Source: Pseudomonas sp. F(2018) (lineage in GTDB: Bacteria; Pseudomonadota; Gammaproteobacteria; Pseudomonadales; Pseudomonadaceae). Taken from it: DNA of 64,000 nucleotides. Both the position numbers and the translations under genes were made by a program. Below are positions 8,970 through 17,924 of this stretch, one piece after another. How positions within the stretch are numbered: the stretch's first letter is position 1; every line of letters starts with the position of its first letter. Location: positions 496,001-560,000 of the forward strand of contig NZ_SCOM01000002.1 in the NCBI RefSeq assembly GCF_005508865.1. The letters are read 5' to 3'. The notes under the pieces are model-generated. The model worked only from the letters and a program-made list of their open reading frames with translations, made no database searches and was not told the origin of the DNA.

Positions 8970-9860
8970 TCAGGGCAGCTCTTCCTCCGGCGCCTCCTGC
9001 CAGCTGCCGTCCGGGTCGAAGCGGGCCATGGCCAGGGCCTGCTTGTCACCCTCGGGGCCGAGGTCCTTCTCGAACACTTCGCCCTCGTGGCTGATCATGA
9101 AGCTCATCACCCCGCTGTTGCCGTAGTCGGCGGGCCAGGCGACGAGGGCGAAGCCGCGACTCATGTTGTTGCCGAGTCGGTAGTTGTAGGCCCCGCCGGG
9201 TGCCGAAGGCCCTTGGGCTTCGAGGATGCGGTAGCGGTAGCCGTGCCAGTCGCCGTCCGGTAGCTCGTCGCCGAACAGCGGCCCCAGCGGGCTTTCTTCC
9301 ACGCCCGGCTGGTCGGGCCAGTACAGGCCGTCATGCTTGCCGTCGCTGCTGACGAACTGCCGGGCGTATTCCAGTACGCCGTCGCCGTCGCGGTCGATCT
9401 CGGCGTAGTCCATCTGCGCATCGTGGTAGGCGCGCACCGCCTGCAGGGTGGCCAGCTCGTTGCGGCCGATGCGGCGCAGGCGGATGGTCTCGCCGCCGGC
9501 CCGGGTGTCGAAGAACCAGCCGTCCTTGCCGCGCACCAGCGGCAGCGGCAGTTCCCAGGCGCTGTTGCCGACCACCAGGCGCGAGCGGTCGCGGGCCTCG
9601 GGGCGGATCTCGTGTTTTTCCCGGTACAGGGCGAGGAAGGCGTCGACGTCCTCGCGCTCGACGCCCTCGCGCGGGATGTAGCTGCGCCAGTCGTTGCCGA
9701 GCAGTGCCGCCAGACGCGTGGCATCGGCCTGCTGGGTGCCGAGGGCGGCGACAAAGGCGGCGGCGGCTTCCTCGGGGCTGGGGAAGGCTTGCTGGGCGTG
9801 CAGTCCCTGCATGGGCAGGGCCAGCAGGGTAAGCAGGGTGAGGCGCTGGATCGCGTGCAT
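8970..9860 (-). CDS. DUF2950 family exported protein
   Basis: 296-residue protein with a signal peptide (HAIQRLTLLTLLALPMQGLHA). The body matches DUF2950: FPSPEEAAAAFVAAL, GKDGWFFDTRAGGETIRLRRIGRNELATLQAVRAY-DAQ-DYA, YARQF.SS-GKHDGLYWP, and GFALVAWPADYGNSGVMSFMI near the end. The family is almost always next to DUF3300, as here, where the upstream DUF3300 stop is 14 bp away. The biochemical function is unknown; both are probably periplasmic. Confidence 0.92.
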   Translation of the reverse strand: MHAIQRLTLLTLLALPMQGLHAQQAFPSPEEAAAAFVAALGTQQADATRLAALLGNDWRSYIPREGVEREDVDAFLALYREKHEIRPEARDRSRLVVGNSAWELPLPLVRGKDGWFFDTRAGGETIRLRRIGRNELATLQAVRAYHDAQMDYAEIDRDGDGVLEYARQFVSSDGKHDGLYWPDQPGVEESPLGPLFGDELPDGDWHGYRYRILEAQGPSAPGGAYNYRLGNNMSRGFALVAWPADYGNSGVMSFMISHEGEVFEKDLGPEGDKQALAMARFDPDGSWQEAPEEELP

Positions 9861-9874
9861 GGCGGGTCTCCTTA

Positions 9875-11212
9875 TCAGCGCCGTCTGGCGCCGCCGCGGG
9901 ACGAGGACATAGCCGGGCGGCTCACCGCCCGCCCGCTGGCGCGCGACGCCTGCGGACGGCTGGCGGCGGCGCGGCTGGCCTGGCCGCGCTGCTGATAGGC
10001 GCGTTCCCGGTCGGGCGTGCGGGCGCCGGCGAAGGCGTTGTCACGGGTGCCGCGCGAGGTGGCGTGCTGCTGGCGCGCCTGCTGCCGGTTCTGCGCCGTG
10101 CCGCGCTGGCTGGACTGGGCGCGCTGGCGCATCTGATCGGAGTTGCGCATGTCACGATTGGCGGTCTGCGCCCGTTCGCGGGCCTGGCGGTTGCTGGTGG
10201 CCGGGCTCTCGAAGCCGCGCTGCTCCAGGCTCTGCCGCGCCCGTTCGCGGTCGGTGGCGCGCGCCGTGTCGCGGCCGCGCAGCTCCTGGCGCTGCTCGCC
10301 GTTGGCCAGGCGCTGGCCGTACTGCTCGCGGCTGGCGCGGTCGCGGTAGGGCACGCCGTCGCGGTTCACCGCGTTGTGCTTCCAGGTCTTGTCGCCAGTG
10401 TTGATCTGGCGATTGCTGTTGATGTTGTTGTAGCGGTCCACGTCGATGTCGATGTCGCCACCGCCCCAGTTGCAGTCGCCCCACAGCGAGTCGATGATCG
10501 CCACGCCCGCGGCGAAGCCGATGCCGGCCACCACCGCGGAGCCGAAGTAGTAGCCCGGTGGCGGCGGGTAGTAGGCCGGCGGGTAGGACGGATAGGGCCA
10601 GGTGCCGTAGACCACGCTGGGGTTGTAGCTGGGAACGTAGACCACCTGCGGATCGGCCGACTCGATGATGATGGTCTGCTGGCTGCTGCCGCCGGTGCTG
10701 GTCGCCTGGGCCGGAGCGGCGGCCGGCTGTTCGCTGACCTTCTGCTGCTCATTGGATTCCAGGTTGCCGGCCTCCTTGGCCTGGCGGCGCAGGCGCTGCA
10801 CCGAGTCCATCACCTTGTCGGGGCTGGCGAGGAAGGCATCGCCGACCTTCTGTACCCAGGCGGGGTCCTGGCCCAGGGTGACCAGCACGGCGGGGAAGGC
10901 CACCAGCGATTGCACGCTGGGGTCCCAGGGCTGGTCGGAGACTTGGCGCACGGCATCGTCGCCACTAGCGTCCGGGTGCTCCGTCGACCAGGTCACCGCG
11001 TCGGCTACATCGCCGGGGTAGGTGGCGGCCATCAGCACCTGGGCCAGCAGGGCGTCGGGGTACAGGGCCAGCGGGGCGAGCATCTGGTCGAGCTCTTCGT
11101 TGCTGAAGACCGGCTCGCTGGGCGCGCTGCTCTCGGCAGCCGCGGCGGGCAGTGGCGTGGCGAGCAGGGCCAGGAGCAGGCCCAAGAGCCCCAGGGACGG
11201 GTGAATACGCAT
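9875..11212 (-). CDS. DUF3300 family exported protein with low-complexity tail
   Basis: 445-residue protein with signal peptide. The DUF3300 domain covers roughly residues 35-240: FSNEELDQMLAPLALYPDALLAQVLMA, YPGDVADAVTWS, QVSDQPWDPSVQSLVAFPAVL, then ADPQVVYVPSYNPSVVYG, and a Pro/Tyr-rich stretch followed by a Gly/Ala-rich hydrophobic patch. After an Asp-rich motif (DIDIDVDRYNN) the last ~190 residues are a disordered Arg/Gln/Ser-rich tail, strongly basic. I chose the ATG at 11212 for the ideal AAGGAG; an upstream frame to 11239 is unsupported. It is the first gene of the DUF3300-DUF2950 unit. Confidence 0.9.
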   Translation of the reverse strand: MRIHPSLGLLGLLLALLATPLPAAAAESSAPSEPVFSNEELDQMLAPLALYPDALLAQVLMAATYPGDVADAVTWSTEHPDASGDDAVRQVSDQPWDPSVQSLVAFPAVLVTLGQDPAWVQKVGDAFLASPDKVMDSVQRLRRQAKEAGNLESNEQQKVSEQPAAAPAQATSTGGSSQQTIIIESADPQVVYVPSYNPSVVYGTWPYPSYPPAYYPPPPGYYFGSAVVAGIGFAAGVAIIDSLWGDCNWGGGDIDIDVDRYNNINSNRQINTGDKTWKHNAVNRDGVPYRDRASREQYGQRLANGEQRQELRGRDTARATDRERARQSLEQRGFESPATSNRQARERAQTANRDMRNSDQMRQRAQSSQRGTAQNRQQARQQHATSRGTRDNAFAGARTPDRERAYQQRGQASRAAASRPQASRASGRAVSRPAMSSSRGGARRR

Positions 11213-11318
11213 GGCGATTCTCCTTGCGCACAGGCGCAAACCGTAGGCGGCTGCCGCCGCGCTTTGCCTAGCATAGGCCAGTTCCGGAAGAGTGCAGGTG
11301 CGAGGCCTGCACGCCGCA

Positions 11319-11382
11319 TGTCATGAAATGAAAAGCCCCTGTCGTGCGATGAGAAGCACCCCTCGGAGGCCGGTTCTACAGT
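11319..11382 (+). promoter_or_regulatory. Promoter A: tandem AraC-type half-sites and -10 of the catabolic operon
   Basis: Half-site 1 TGTCATGAAATGAAAA (11319) and half-site 2 TGTCGTGCGATGAGAA (11340) match at 12 of 16 positions and start exactly 21 bp apart. TACAGT at 11377-11382 is a plausible -10, and the expected -35 position with a 17-bp spacer overlaps the end of half-site 2. The spacing of two helical turns and the overlap with -35 are typical of AraC-family class II activation. The same layout recurs at 20175 and 23121. Confidence 0.7.
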
Positions 11383-11404
11383 CCGATCCACGCTATTGGT
11401 GGCT

Positions 11405-11412
11405 AATAACAA
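11405..11412 (+). promoter_or_regulatory. A-rich AANAANAA motif, possible Crc/Hfq site
   Basis: AATAACAA lies in the predicted short leader of the first gene, just before its GGAG. In Pseudomonas such motifs at translation starts are bound by Hfq with Crc for catabolite repression. A single 8-mer is weak evidence; its repetition in this island makes it credible. Confidence 0.5.
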
Positions 11413-11427
11413 GACTGGAGAACAGGC

Positions 11428-12408
11428 ATGGCCAAAGCCGTCCGTTTTTACGAGGCCGGGGGTCCGGAAGTACTGCGCTACGAGGACGTCGAGGTCGGTG
11501 AGCCCGGCCCCGGTCAGGTGCGCATCCGCCACGTCGCCGTCGGCCTGAACTATGCCGACACCTATTTCCGCAATGGCACCTATCCGATCCCGCTGCCCAA
11601 CGGCATCGGCGTCGAGGCGGCCGGTGTGGTGGTGGCGCTGGGCGAGGGTGTGGACAACGTGGCGGTCGGTGACCGGGTCACCTACACCGGCTTCATCAAT
11701 ACCCTCGGCGCCTACAGCACCGAGCGCCTGATCCCGGCGGCGCCGCTGATCAAGCTGCCGGAGACCATCGCCTTCGAGACGGCCGCGGCCATGACCATGC
11801 GCGGCCTGACCTCGGCCTACCTGATGAAGAAGATCCACGCCTTCCGCGAGGGCGACAGCATCCTGCTGCACGCCGCCGCCGGCGGTGTCGGCCTGATCGT
11901 CTCGCAGTGGGCCAAGCTGCTCGGCCTGACCGTGATCGGCACCGTGTCCAGCGCGGCCAAGGCCGAGGTGGCGCGGGCCCACGGCTGCGACCACGTTATC
12001 GACTACAGCCACGAGGATGTCGCCCAGCGCGTGCGCCAGCTTACCGACGGGCGTGGCGTCGACGTGGTGTTCGACAGCGTCGGCAAGGACACCTTCATGG
12101 GCTCGCTGGACTCGCTCAAGCGCCGTGGCCTGCTGGTCTGCGTCGGCACCGCTTCCGGTCCGATCGACGGCTTCAATCCTCAGCTGCTGGCCATGAAGGG
12201 CTCGCTGTACATGACCCGTCCGGCGCTGGCCGATTACATCGCCGATCCGCAGGAGAAGGCAGAGCTGGCCGAGGAGCTGTTCGGCCTGGTTGGCAGCGGC
12301 CTGATCCGTATCGAGATCAACCAGCACTACGCCCTGCAGGACGCGGTGCAGGCGCATCGCGACCTGGAGTCGCGCAAGACCACCGGTTCGTCGATCTTCG
12401 TCATCTGA
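11428..12408 (+). CDS. Quinone oxidoreductase-like NADPH dehydrogenase
   Basis: 326-residue medium-chain dehydrogenase/reductase of the zeta-crystallin/QOR group. It has the N-terminal GroES-like domain (GEPGPGQVRIRHVAVGLNYADTYFR, GVEAAGVVVALGEGV), the Rossmann motif AAAGGVG (residues 149-155) and DVVFDSVGKDTF. The structural zinc cysteines of alcohol dehydrogenases are absent, as usual for QOR. In this operon it may reduce or oxidise an alpha,beta-unsaturated or keto intermediate rather than a quinone. GGAG stands 8 bp before the ATG. It is the first gene after promoter A. Confidence 0.9.
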   Translation: MAKAVRFYEAGGPEVLRYEDVEVGEPGPGQVRIRHVAVGLNYADTYFRNGTYPIPLPNGIGVEAAGVVVALGEGVDNVAVGDRVTYTGFINTLGAYSTERLIPAAPLIKLPETIAFETAAAMTMRGLTSAYLMKKIHAFREGDSILLHAAAGGVGLIVSQWAKLLGLTVIGTVSSAAKAEVARAHGCDHVIDYSHEDVAQRVRQLTDGRGVDVVFDSVGKDTFMGSLDSLKRRGLLVCVGTASGPIDGFNPQLLAMKGSLYMTRPALADYIADPQEKAELAEELFGLVGSGLIRIEINQHYALQDAVQAHRDLESRKTTGSSIFVI

Positions 12409-12418
12409 GGAGGCCGTC

Positions 12419-13267
12419 ATGCGCGTTGAACAACTGACCTGCGCCATCGGCGCCGAGCTGATCGGCGTCAACCTGGGTGATGCCTCCCGCGACGCCGACC
12501 TGTTCGCCGAGATCAAGGCGCTGCTGCTCAAGCACAAGGTGCTGTTCCTGCGTGACCAGGACATCAGCCGCGCCGAACACGTGGCCTTCGCCCGTCGCTT
12601 CGGCGAGCTGGAAGATCACCCGGTGGCCGGCAGCGATCCCGAGCATCCGGGCCTGGTGCGCATCTACAAGTCACCCGATGCGCCCAACGACCGCTACGAG
12701 AACGCCTGGCACACCGACGCCACCTGGCGCGAGGCACCGCCCATGGGTTGCGTGCTGCGCTGCGTGGAGTGCCCGCCGGTGGGCGGCGACACCATGTGGG
12801 CGAACATGGCGCTGGCCTACGAGAAGCTACCGGAAGAGGTGAAGCAACGCATCGCCGGCCTGCGCGCGCGCCACAGCATCGAGGCGAGCTTCGGTGCGGC
12901 CATGCCGATCGAGAAACGCCTGGCGCTCAAGGCGCAGTTCCCGGATGCCGAGCACCCGGTGGTGCGCACCCATCCGGAGACCGGCGAGAAGGTGCTGTTC
13001 GTCAACGCCTTCGCTACCCACTTCAGCAACTTCCACACCCCGGAGCACGTGCGCTACGGCCAGGACTACAGCATGGGCGGCAGCGACCTGCTGCGCTACC
13101 TGGTCAGCCAGGCCTACATCCCGGAGTACCAGGTGCGCTGGCGCTGGCAGCCCAACAGCGTGGCGATCTGGGACAACCGCAGCACCCAGCACTACGCGGT
13201 CATGGACTACCCGCCCTGCCATCGCAAGATGGAGCGCGCCGGCATCATCGGCGACAAGACCTTCTGA
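12419..13267 (+). CDS. TauD/TfdA family Fe(II)/2-oxoglutarate dioxygenase
   Basis: 282-residue member of the taurine dioxygenase family, which hydroxylates substrates next to a leaving group (sulfonate, ether, carboxylate) using 2-oxoglutarate and oxygen. Iron ligands are visible: H98 and D100 in the HTD motif after WHTDATW, and H258 in STQHYAV; R269/R273 near HRKMERAGI should bind 2-oxoglutarate. The sequence VECPPVGGDTMWANM is typical of the family. Its start follows the QOR stop by 10 bp with GGAGG. The substrate is unknown; the nearby sulfate exporter hints at a sulfonate or sulfate ester, by inference only. Confidence 0.92.
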   Translation: MRVEQLTCAIGAELIGVNLGDASRDADLFAEIKALLLKHKVLFLRDQDISRAEHVAFARRFGELEDHPVAGSDPEHPGLVRIYKSPDAPNDRYENAWHTDATWREAPPMGCVLRCVECPPVGGDTMWANMALAYEKLPEEVKQRIAGLRARHSIEASFGAAMPIEKRLALKAQFPDAEHPVVRTHPETGEKVLFVNAFATHFSNFHTPEHVRYGQDYSMGGSDLLRYLVSQAYIPEYQVRWRWQPNSVAIWDNRSTQHYAVMDYPPCHRKMERAGIIGDKTF

Positions 13268-13319
13268 GTCGCAGCACCCCATTCGCGCCAACTACTAATA
13301 AATATCTGAGGCAACAGGC

Positions 13320-14369
13320 ATGAACTTCCTCGACGGTTCTCTCTTCCCTGAAAACCAGGACAAGCTCGTCATCACCGCGGCCCCATACGGCCCCGAATGG
13401 TTCCCCTCGGACTATCCGGAAGACATTCCGGTGACCATGGAAGAGCAGATCCAGAAGGCCGTCGACTGCTACGAGGCCGGCGCCGCCGTACTGCACCTGC
13501 ACGTGCGTGAGCTGGACGGCAAGGGCTCCAAGCGCCTGTCAAAGTTCAACGAGCTGATCGCCGGCGTACGCGAGGCGGTGCCGGACATGGTCATCCAGGT
13601 CGGCGGCTCCATCTCCTTCGCGCCGCCGGAAGACGGCGCCGCGGCGAAGTGGCTGCACGATGACACCCGGCACATGCTCGCCGAGCTCGATCCCAAGCCC
13701 GACCAGGTCACGGTGACGGTCAACACCACGCAGATGAACGTCATCGAGCAGATGGACGTGCGCGACTACACCGGCACGTCCATGGGCAGCGATACCTATG
13801 AGGCCTACCGCGAAATGATCGTGCCGTCCGGCCCGGGCTTCATCGAGGAGCACGTCAAGCGCCTCTCCGCCGCCGGCATCCAGAGCGCCTTCCAGTTCTA
13901 CAACATCAACAGCTACGAGACGGTCGAGCGCCTGATCCGTCGCGGCGTCTACAAGGGCCCGCTGGTTTGCAACTGGGTGGCGATCGGCGGCGGCATGGAC
14001 CAGCCGCATATCTACAGCATGGCCAACTTCCTGCGCGCCATCCCGGACGGAACCATGCTCACGGTGGAGAGCACCATGCTAAACACCCTGCCGGTCAACC
14101 TGATGGGCATGGCGATGGGCCTGCACGTGCGCTGTGGTATCGAGGACAACATCTGGACCCAGGATCGCTCGCGCAAGATGACTTCCGTCGAGCAGATCGA
14201 GCAGCTGGTGCGCATCGCCAAGGAGATCGGCCGCCCGGTCGCCAACGGCAAGGAGGCGCGCGAGATCCTCAAGATCGGCGTGTTCTACGACACGGTCGAG
14301 GAAACCCTGGCCGCCAACGGCTTCGCCCCTAATCCGAAGGGCGGTCAGCAGGGCTTCCTGCGCAAGTGA
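13320..14369 (+). CDS. Beta-keto acid cleavage enzyme (BKACE family)
   Basis: 349-residue member of the 3-keto-5-aminohexanoate cleavage (Kce/BKACE, DUF849) family. These Zn enzymes condense a beta-keto acid with acetyl-CoA and release acetoacetate plus a new acyl-CoA. Motifs include VLHLHVREL (H59, H61 metal ligands), VQVGGSISF, TVTVNTTQMN and CNWVAIGGGMDQ, and VESTMLN. The carnitine-pathway enzyme CdhC belongs here, but no carnitine dehydrogenase or thioesterase gene is nearby, so a different beta-keto acid is likely. The CoA transferase at 17.9-19.2 kb could recycle the acetoacetate produced. Confidence 0.88.
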   Translation: MNFLDGSLFPENQDKLVITAAPYGPEWFPSDYPEDIPVTMEEQIQKAVDCYEAGAAVLHLHVRELDGKGSKRLSKFNELIAGVREAVPDMVIQVGGSISFAPPEDGAAAKWLHDDTRHMLAELDPKPDQVTVTVNTTQMNVIEQMDVRDYTGTSMGSDTYEAYREMIVPSGPGFIEEHVKRLSAAGIQSAFQFYNINSYETVERLIRRGVYKGPLVCNWVAIGGGMDQPHIYSMANFLRAIPDGTMLTVESTMLNTLPVNLMGMAMGLHVRCGIEDNIWTQDRSRKMTSVEQIEQLVRIAKEIGRPVANGKEAREILKIGVFYDTVEETLAANGFAPNPKGGQQGFLRK

Positions 14370-14683
14370 TTGATCGGAGGTTGCCGAGTGCCGTGCAACA
14401 CGACGGCATCGCACAAACCCGGCTGGCAGACGGCATTGCGCCGCGCCGCACGCCGGGCCAGAAACAGCTGCCACAGCGCGGCTGAGTGACACGGCGCCCT
14501 CCGCAGGTCGGGGGCGCCACGTCGCTGGGCAAAGGTCTCTGCCGCTGGCGGCGTCCGGGCCACGAGCCGGGCGCGCCGTCCGCGGTGCCGGCGATCCCAC
14601 AGGGTCGTCCAGAGGCCTTTGCCGAGCGTCGTCTTGCACGACTACAACAATAACAAGCAGTAGCAGTACAACGAGGTAGCCAC
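14370..14683 (+). promoter_or_regulatory. 314-bp gap with hairpins and an A-rich motif before the MFS gene
   Basis: No gene is supported here. I see one hairpin (GGCGCCC 14493 / GGGCGCC 14512), a small one (GTCGT 14628 / ACGAC 14638), and the A-rich string AACAATAACAA at 14646-14656, 28 bp before the MFS start. The A-rich run fits a Crc/Hfq AANAANAA site. The tandem AraC half-sites of promoter A are not repeated here, so the transporter is probably read from promoter A or from an unseen weak promoter. Confidence 0.5.
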
Positions 14684-16015
14684 ATGGCCTTTCACCACAG
14701 CAGCCAGGGCGAGGAAATCGACACCTCGGCCGGCATTCCGCGCAGCTACGCCTGGATCGTCTTCGCCCTGACGTTCGGCCTGCTGATCTCCGACTACATG
14801 TCGCGGCAGGTGCTCAACGCGGTATTCCCGCTGCTGAAGGGTGAATGGGCGCTGTCCGACAGCCAGCTGGGCCTGCTCAGTGGCATAGTCGCGCTGATGG
14901 TCGGCCTGCTGACCTTTCCGCTGTCGCTGCTCGCCGACCGCTTTGGCCGGGTGCGCAGCCTGGCCCTGATGGCGCTGCTGTGGAGCCTGGCCACCCTGGC
15001 CTGCGGCCTGGCGCAGAAGTACGAGCACATGCTGGTGGCGCGCTTCCTGGTCGGCGTCGGTGAGGCCGCCTACGGCAGCGTCGGCATCGCCGTGGTGCTC
15101 TCGGTATTTCCCAAGCACATGCGCGCCACCCTGACTGGCGCCTTCATGGCCGGCGGCATGTTCGGCTCGGTGCTGGGCATGGCCCTGGGCGGCGCGATTG
15201 CCGCGCACTTCGGCTGGCGCTGGGCGTTCGGCGGCATGGCCCTGTTCGGTCTGCTGCTGGCCGCGCTCTACCCGCTGGTGGTGAAGGAGGCGCGGGTGTC
15301 GCACAAGCGCTTCGCCGACGCCGCCCGGCAGGCGGCGGACAAGGCCGCCAAGCCCCTGCGCACCCTGTACGGCAGCCGCTCGGTGATCGCCGCCTATGTC
15401 GGCAGCGGCCTGCAGCTGTTCGTCGGCGGCACCGTGATCGTGTGGATGCCCAGCTACCTCAATCGCTACTACGAGATGGGCACCGACAAGGCCGGCGCCC
15501 TGGCCGGCATCATCGTGCTGTGCAGCGGCGCCGGCATGATCCTCTGCGGCATGCTCAGTGACCGCCTGTGCCGCAACGCCCCGGAGCGCAAGATCGCCCT
15601 GGCCATCGCCTACTGCCTGGGCAGCTGCCTGCTGCTGTCGCTGGCCTTCGCCCTGTCCGCCGGGCCGCTGCAGCTGCTGTTGATCTGCCTGGGCATGCTG
15701 ATCGCCGCCGGCACCACCGGCCCGTCCGGCGCCATGGTGGCCAACCTGACCCACTACTCGGTGCACGGCACCGCCTTCGCCACCCTGACCCTGGCCAACA
15801 ACCTGCTGGGCCTGGCGCCGGGGCCGTTTGTCACCGGCAAACTGTCCGATCTGTTCGGCCTGCTGGTCGCCTTCCAGCTGGTGCCGCTGGTCAGCATCGG
15901 CGCCGCCGCGGTGTTCTTCTACGCCCGTTGCCATTACCTGCAGGACATCGCCCGCGTGCGTGGCGACCAGGGGCGGGAGGAGGCCGGCCCGGCAACGCTG
16001 GAGGTGCAGCCATGA
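14684..16015 (+). CDS. MFS transporter
   Basis: 443-residue major facilitator with 12 predicted helices. The MFS motif A appears between helices 2 and 3 (LADRFGRVRSL), and RFLVGVGEAAYGSVG lies in helix 4. Helix 1 carries a conserved ISDYMSRQVLNAVFP, as in organic-anion/aromatic acid symporters. A long central loop (about residues 205-225) separates the halves. It probably imports the substrate of the operon. GAGG precedes the ATG, and the TGA overlaps the start of the next gene as ATGA. Confidence 0.9.
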   Translation: MAFHHSSQGEEIDTSAGIPRSYAWIVFALTFGLLISDYMSRQVLNAVFPLLKGEWALSDSQLGLLSGIVALMVGLLTFPLSLLADRFGRVRSLALMALLWSLATLACGLAQKYEHMLVARFLVGVGEAAYGSVGIAVVLSVFPKHMRATLTGAFMAGGMFGSVLGMALGGAIAAHFGWRWAFGGMALFGLLLAALYPLVVKEARVSHKRFADAARQAADKAAKPLRTLYGSRSVIAAYVGSGLQLFVGGTVIVWMPSYLNRYYEMGTDKAGALAGIIVLCSGAGMILCGMLSDRLCRNAPERKIALAIAYCLGSCLLLSLAFALSAGPLQLLLICLGMLIAAGTTGPSGAMVANLTHYSVHGTAFATLTLANNLLGLAPGPFVTGKLSDLFGLLVAFQLVPLVSIGAAAVFFYARCHYLQDIARVRGDQGREEAGPATLEVQP

Positions 16016-16674
16016 GCCGCGCCCTGCGCATCGACGTGGCCTTCGACTTCGTCTGCCCCTGGTGCCTGATCGGCAAGCGCCAGCTCAAGCGCGCCGTGGT
16101 GCAGCTGCAGCAGGCGCTGCCGCACCAGGTGGTGAGCATCGACTGGCAGAGCGTGCAGCTGCTGCCGCAGTTGCCGGCCGCCGGCGAATCTTTTGCCGAG
16201 TTCTATCGCCGCCGCCTGGGCAGCGACACCGCGGTGCGCCTGCGCCAGGCCCAGGTGCAGGAGGCCGCTGCGGCAGTCGATCTGCGCTTCGACTTCCAGC
16301 GCATCGCCCGCATGCCCAACACCGCCGACGCGCATCGCCTGCTGCGCCGCGCCGTGGAACTGGGTGGCCCGGAGCAGCGCGATCGCCTGTTGGAGCGGCT
16401 GTTCGCCGCGCATTTTCGCCTCGGCGAGGACATCGGCGACGCCAGTACCCTGCTGACCATCGCCGAGACCTGTGGCTACCCGCGCGAGGAAATGGCCCGC
16501 GCCCTGTACCGCGATGGCCGACCCTTCCAGGCGCCGAATACGACTGCCAGCAGCGTGCCGCAGTTCGTCTTCGACGGTCGCCTGCTGCTGTCCGGCGCGC
16601 AGCCGGCCGACCTGCTGCTGCGCGGCATGCGCGAGGCCCTCGGACTTCCGGAACGGCGGAGACTGCAGGCATGA
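16012..16674 (+). CDS. DsbA-like (FrnE/2-hydroxychromene-2-carboxylate isomerase-type) protein
   Basis: 220-residue cytoplasmic thioredoxin-fold protein without signal peptide. The active-site motif is C15-P-W-C18 in DFVCPWCLIGKRQL, with the cis-proline region SSVPQFVFDGRLLLSGAQ near the C-terminus. The family includes FrnE oxidoreductases and glutathione-dependent isomerases of aromatic catabolism. A CPWC motif favours a redox role, yet in a catabolic operon an isomerase or detoxification role is equally possible. The start overlaps the MFS stop (ATGA) with GGAGG upstream, and its own stop overlaps the next small gene in the same way. Confidence 0.87.
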   Translation: MSRALRIDVAFDFVCPWCLIGKRQLKRAVVQLQQALPHQVVSIDWQSVQLLPQLPAAGESFAEFYRRRLGSDTAVRLRQAQVQEAAAAVDLRFDFQRIARMPNTADAHRLLRRAVELGGPEQRDRLLERLFAAHFRLGEDIGDASTLLTIAETCGYPREEMARALYRDGRPFQAPNTTASSVPQFVFDGRLLLSGAQPADLLLRGMREALGLPERRRLQA

Positions 16675-16871
16675 CCCAGCGCCATCACGTGCCGGCCCGG
16701 CAACGGCCGGCGGCCGGCCGGCGCGCGCCGTTCGAGTTCGCCGGCCAGCGCGCGCCGTTCGCGTCCGCTAGCGGCTACCTGGCCAATTCCAACCCGCTCA
16801 GGGTCGCCATCTGTCCGCTAGAGGAAGAGGGCGGCCGCGTCTACATCGTCATCGAGGACTTCGCGCCATGA
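16671..16871 (+). CDS. 66-residue hypothetical protein, coupled on both sides
   Basis: Small ORF whose ATG overlaps the DsbA-like stop and whose TGA overlaps the YeiH start, both as ATGA. Unbroken coupling and same GC style as neighbours argue that it is real. The product begins with a basic stretch (MTQRHHVPARQRPAAGRRAP), has a short internal repeat (RAPFEFAG / RAPFASAS), and ends with a compact beta-like segment (RVAICPLEEEGGRVYIVIEDF). I recognise no family. It could be a small regulatory or accessory subunit for its neighbours. Confidence 0.6.
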   Translation: MTQRHHVPARQRPAAGRRAPFEFAGQRAPFASASGYLANSNPLRVAICPLEEEGGRVYIVIEDFAP

Positions 16872-17878
16872 GCGCCATCGCTCTCACCCAGATCAACGAC
16901 CGCGCCCGCCAGTTGGCGCCGGGCATCACCGTCAGCCTGGTGGTGGCTGCCGCCGCCACCTTCCTCTCCGAACACTACGGCGCGCCGGTGATGCTGTTCG
17001 CCCTGCTGCTGGGGCTGGGCCTCAACTTCCTCGCCGCCGATGGCAAGTGCAAGGCCGGCATCGAATTCACCGCACGCACCGTGCTGCGCGTCGGCGTGGC
17101 CCTGCTGGGCATGCGCATCACCCTGGAGCAGATCGCCGCGCTCGGCTGGAAGCCGCTGGCACTGGTGGTGATTCTGGTGGTGGTGACCATCTCCGTCTCG
17201 GTGCTGGCGGCCAAGGCGCTGGGCTTCAAGCGCATCTTCGGCATGCTCACCGGCGGCGCCACGGCCATCTGCGGCGCCTCGGCGGCGCTGGCCCTGGCCG
17301 CAGCGCTGCCCAGCCACCCGCAGAAGGAAAAGGCCACGCTGTTCACCGTGATCGGTGTGTCGGCGCTGTCGACCCTGGCGATGATCCTCTACCCGATGAT
17401 CGCCAACGCCCTCGGTCTGTCGCCCCAGGAGGCCGGGGTGTTCCTCGGCGCCACCATTCACGACGTGGCCCAGGTGGTCGGCGCCGGCTACAGCATGTCG
17501 CCGGAGACCGGCGACACCGCCACCGTGGTCAAGCTGATGCGCGTGGCCATGCTGCTGCCGGTGATCGTCGCGGCCGCCATGGTCACCCGTCTGCAGGGCG
17601 CCGAAACCGGTGGCGAGCGGCCACCGCTGCTGCCCTGGTTCGCCGTCGGCTTTTTGATCCTCGCCTGCGTCAACAGCACCGGCTGGGTGCCGCAGCTGGT
17701 GCAGGGCGGGGTCAACGAGCTGTCGCGCTGGTGCCTGGTGGTGTCCATCGCCGCGCTGGGCATGAAGACCCAGCTCAAGGAGCTGGCCAGCGTCGGCATC
17801 AAGCCGATCCTGCTGATGGTCGGCGAAACCATCTTCCTGGTCATCCTGGTGCTGCTGTTGCTGCGCTGGGGCCTGTGA
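16868..17878 (+). CDS. YeiH family (UPF0324) putative sulfate exporter
   Basis: 336-residue integral membrane protein with about ten helices. Family signatures include [58 protein letters not shown] and [18 protein letters not shown]. Relatives such as SuyZ lie in sulfonate-degradation clusters and are proposed to export sulfate or sulfite. That link is from genome context in the literature and is not proven for this branch. Here, next to a TauD-type dioxygenase, it supports but does not prove release of an inorganic sulfur anion. Coupled by ATGA to the 66-residue gene. Confidence 0.88.
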   Translation: MSAIALTQINDRARQLAPGITVSLVVAAAATFLSEHYGAPVMLFALLLGLGLNFLAADGKCKAGIEFTARTVLRVGVALLGMRITLEQIAALGWKPLALVVILVVVTISVSVLAAKALGFKRIFGMLTGGATAICGASAALALAAALPSHPQKEKATLFTVIGVSALSTLAMILYPMIANALGLSPQEAGVFLGATIHDVAQVVGAGYSMSPETGDTATVVKLMRVAMLLPVIVAAAMVTRLQGAETGGERPPLLPWFAVGFLILACVNSTGWVPQLVQGGVNELSRWCLVVSIAALGMKTQLKELASVGIKPILLMVGETIFLVILVLLLLRWGL

Positions 17879-17924
17879 TCCGTGCGCCGGCGCTGGCGCC
17901 GGCACAACCCGAGAGAGACTGTCG

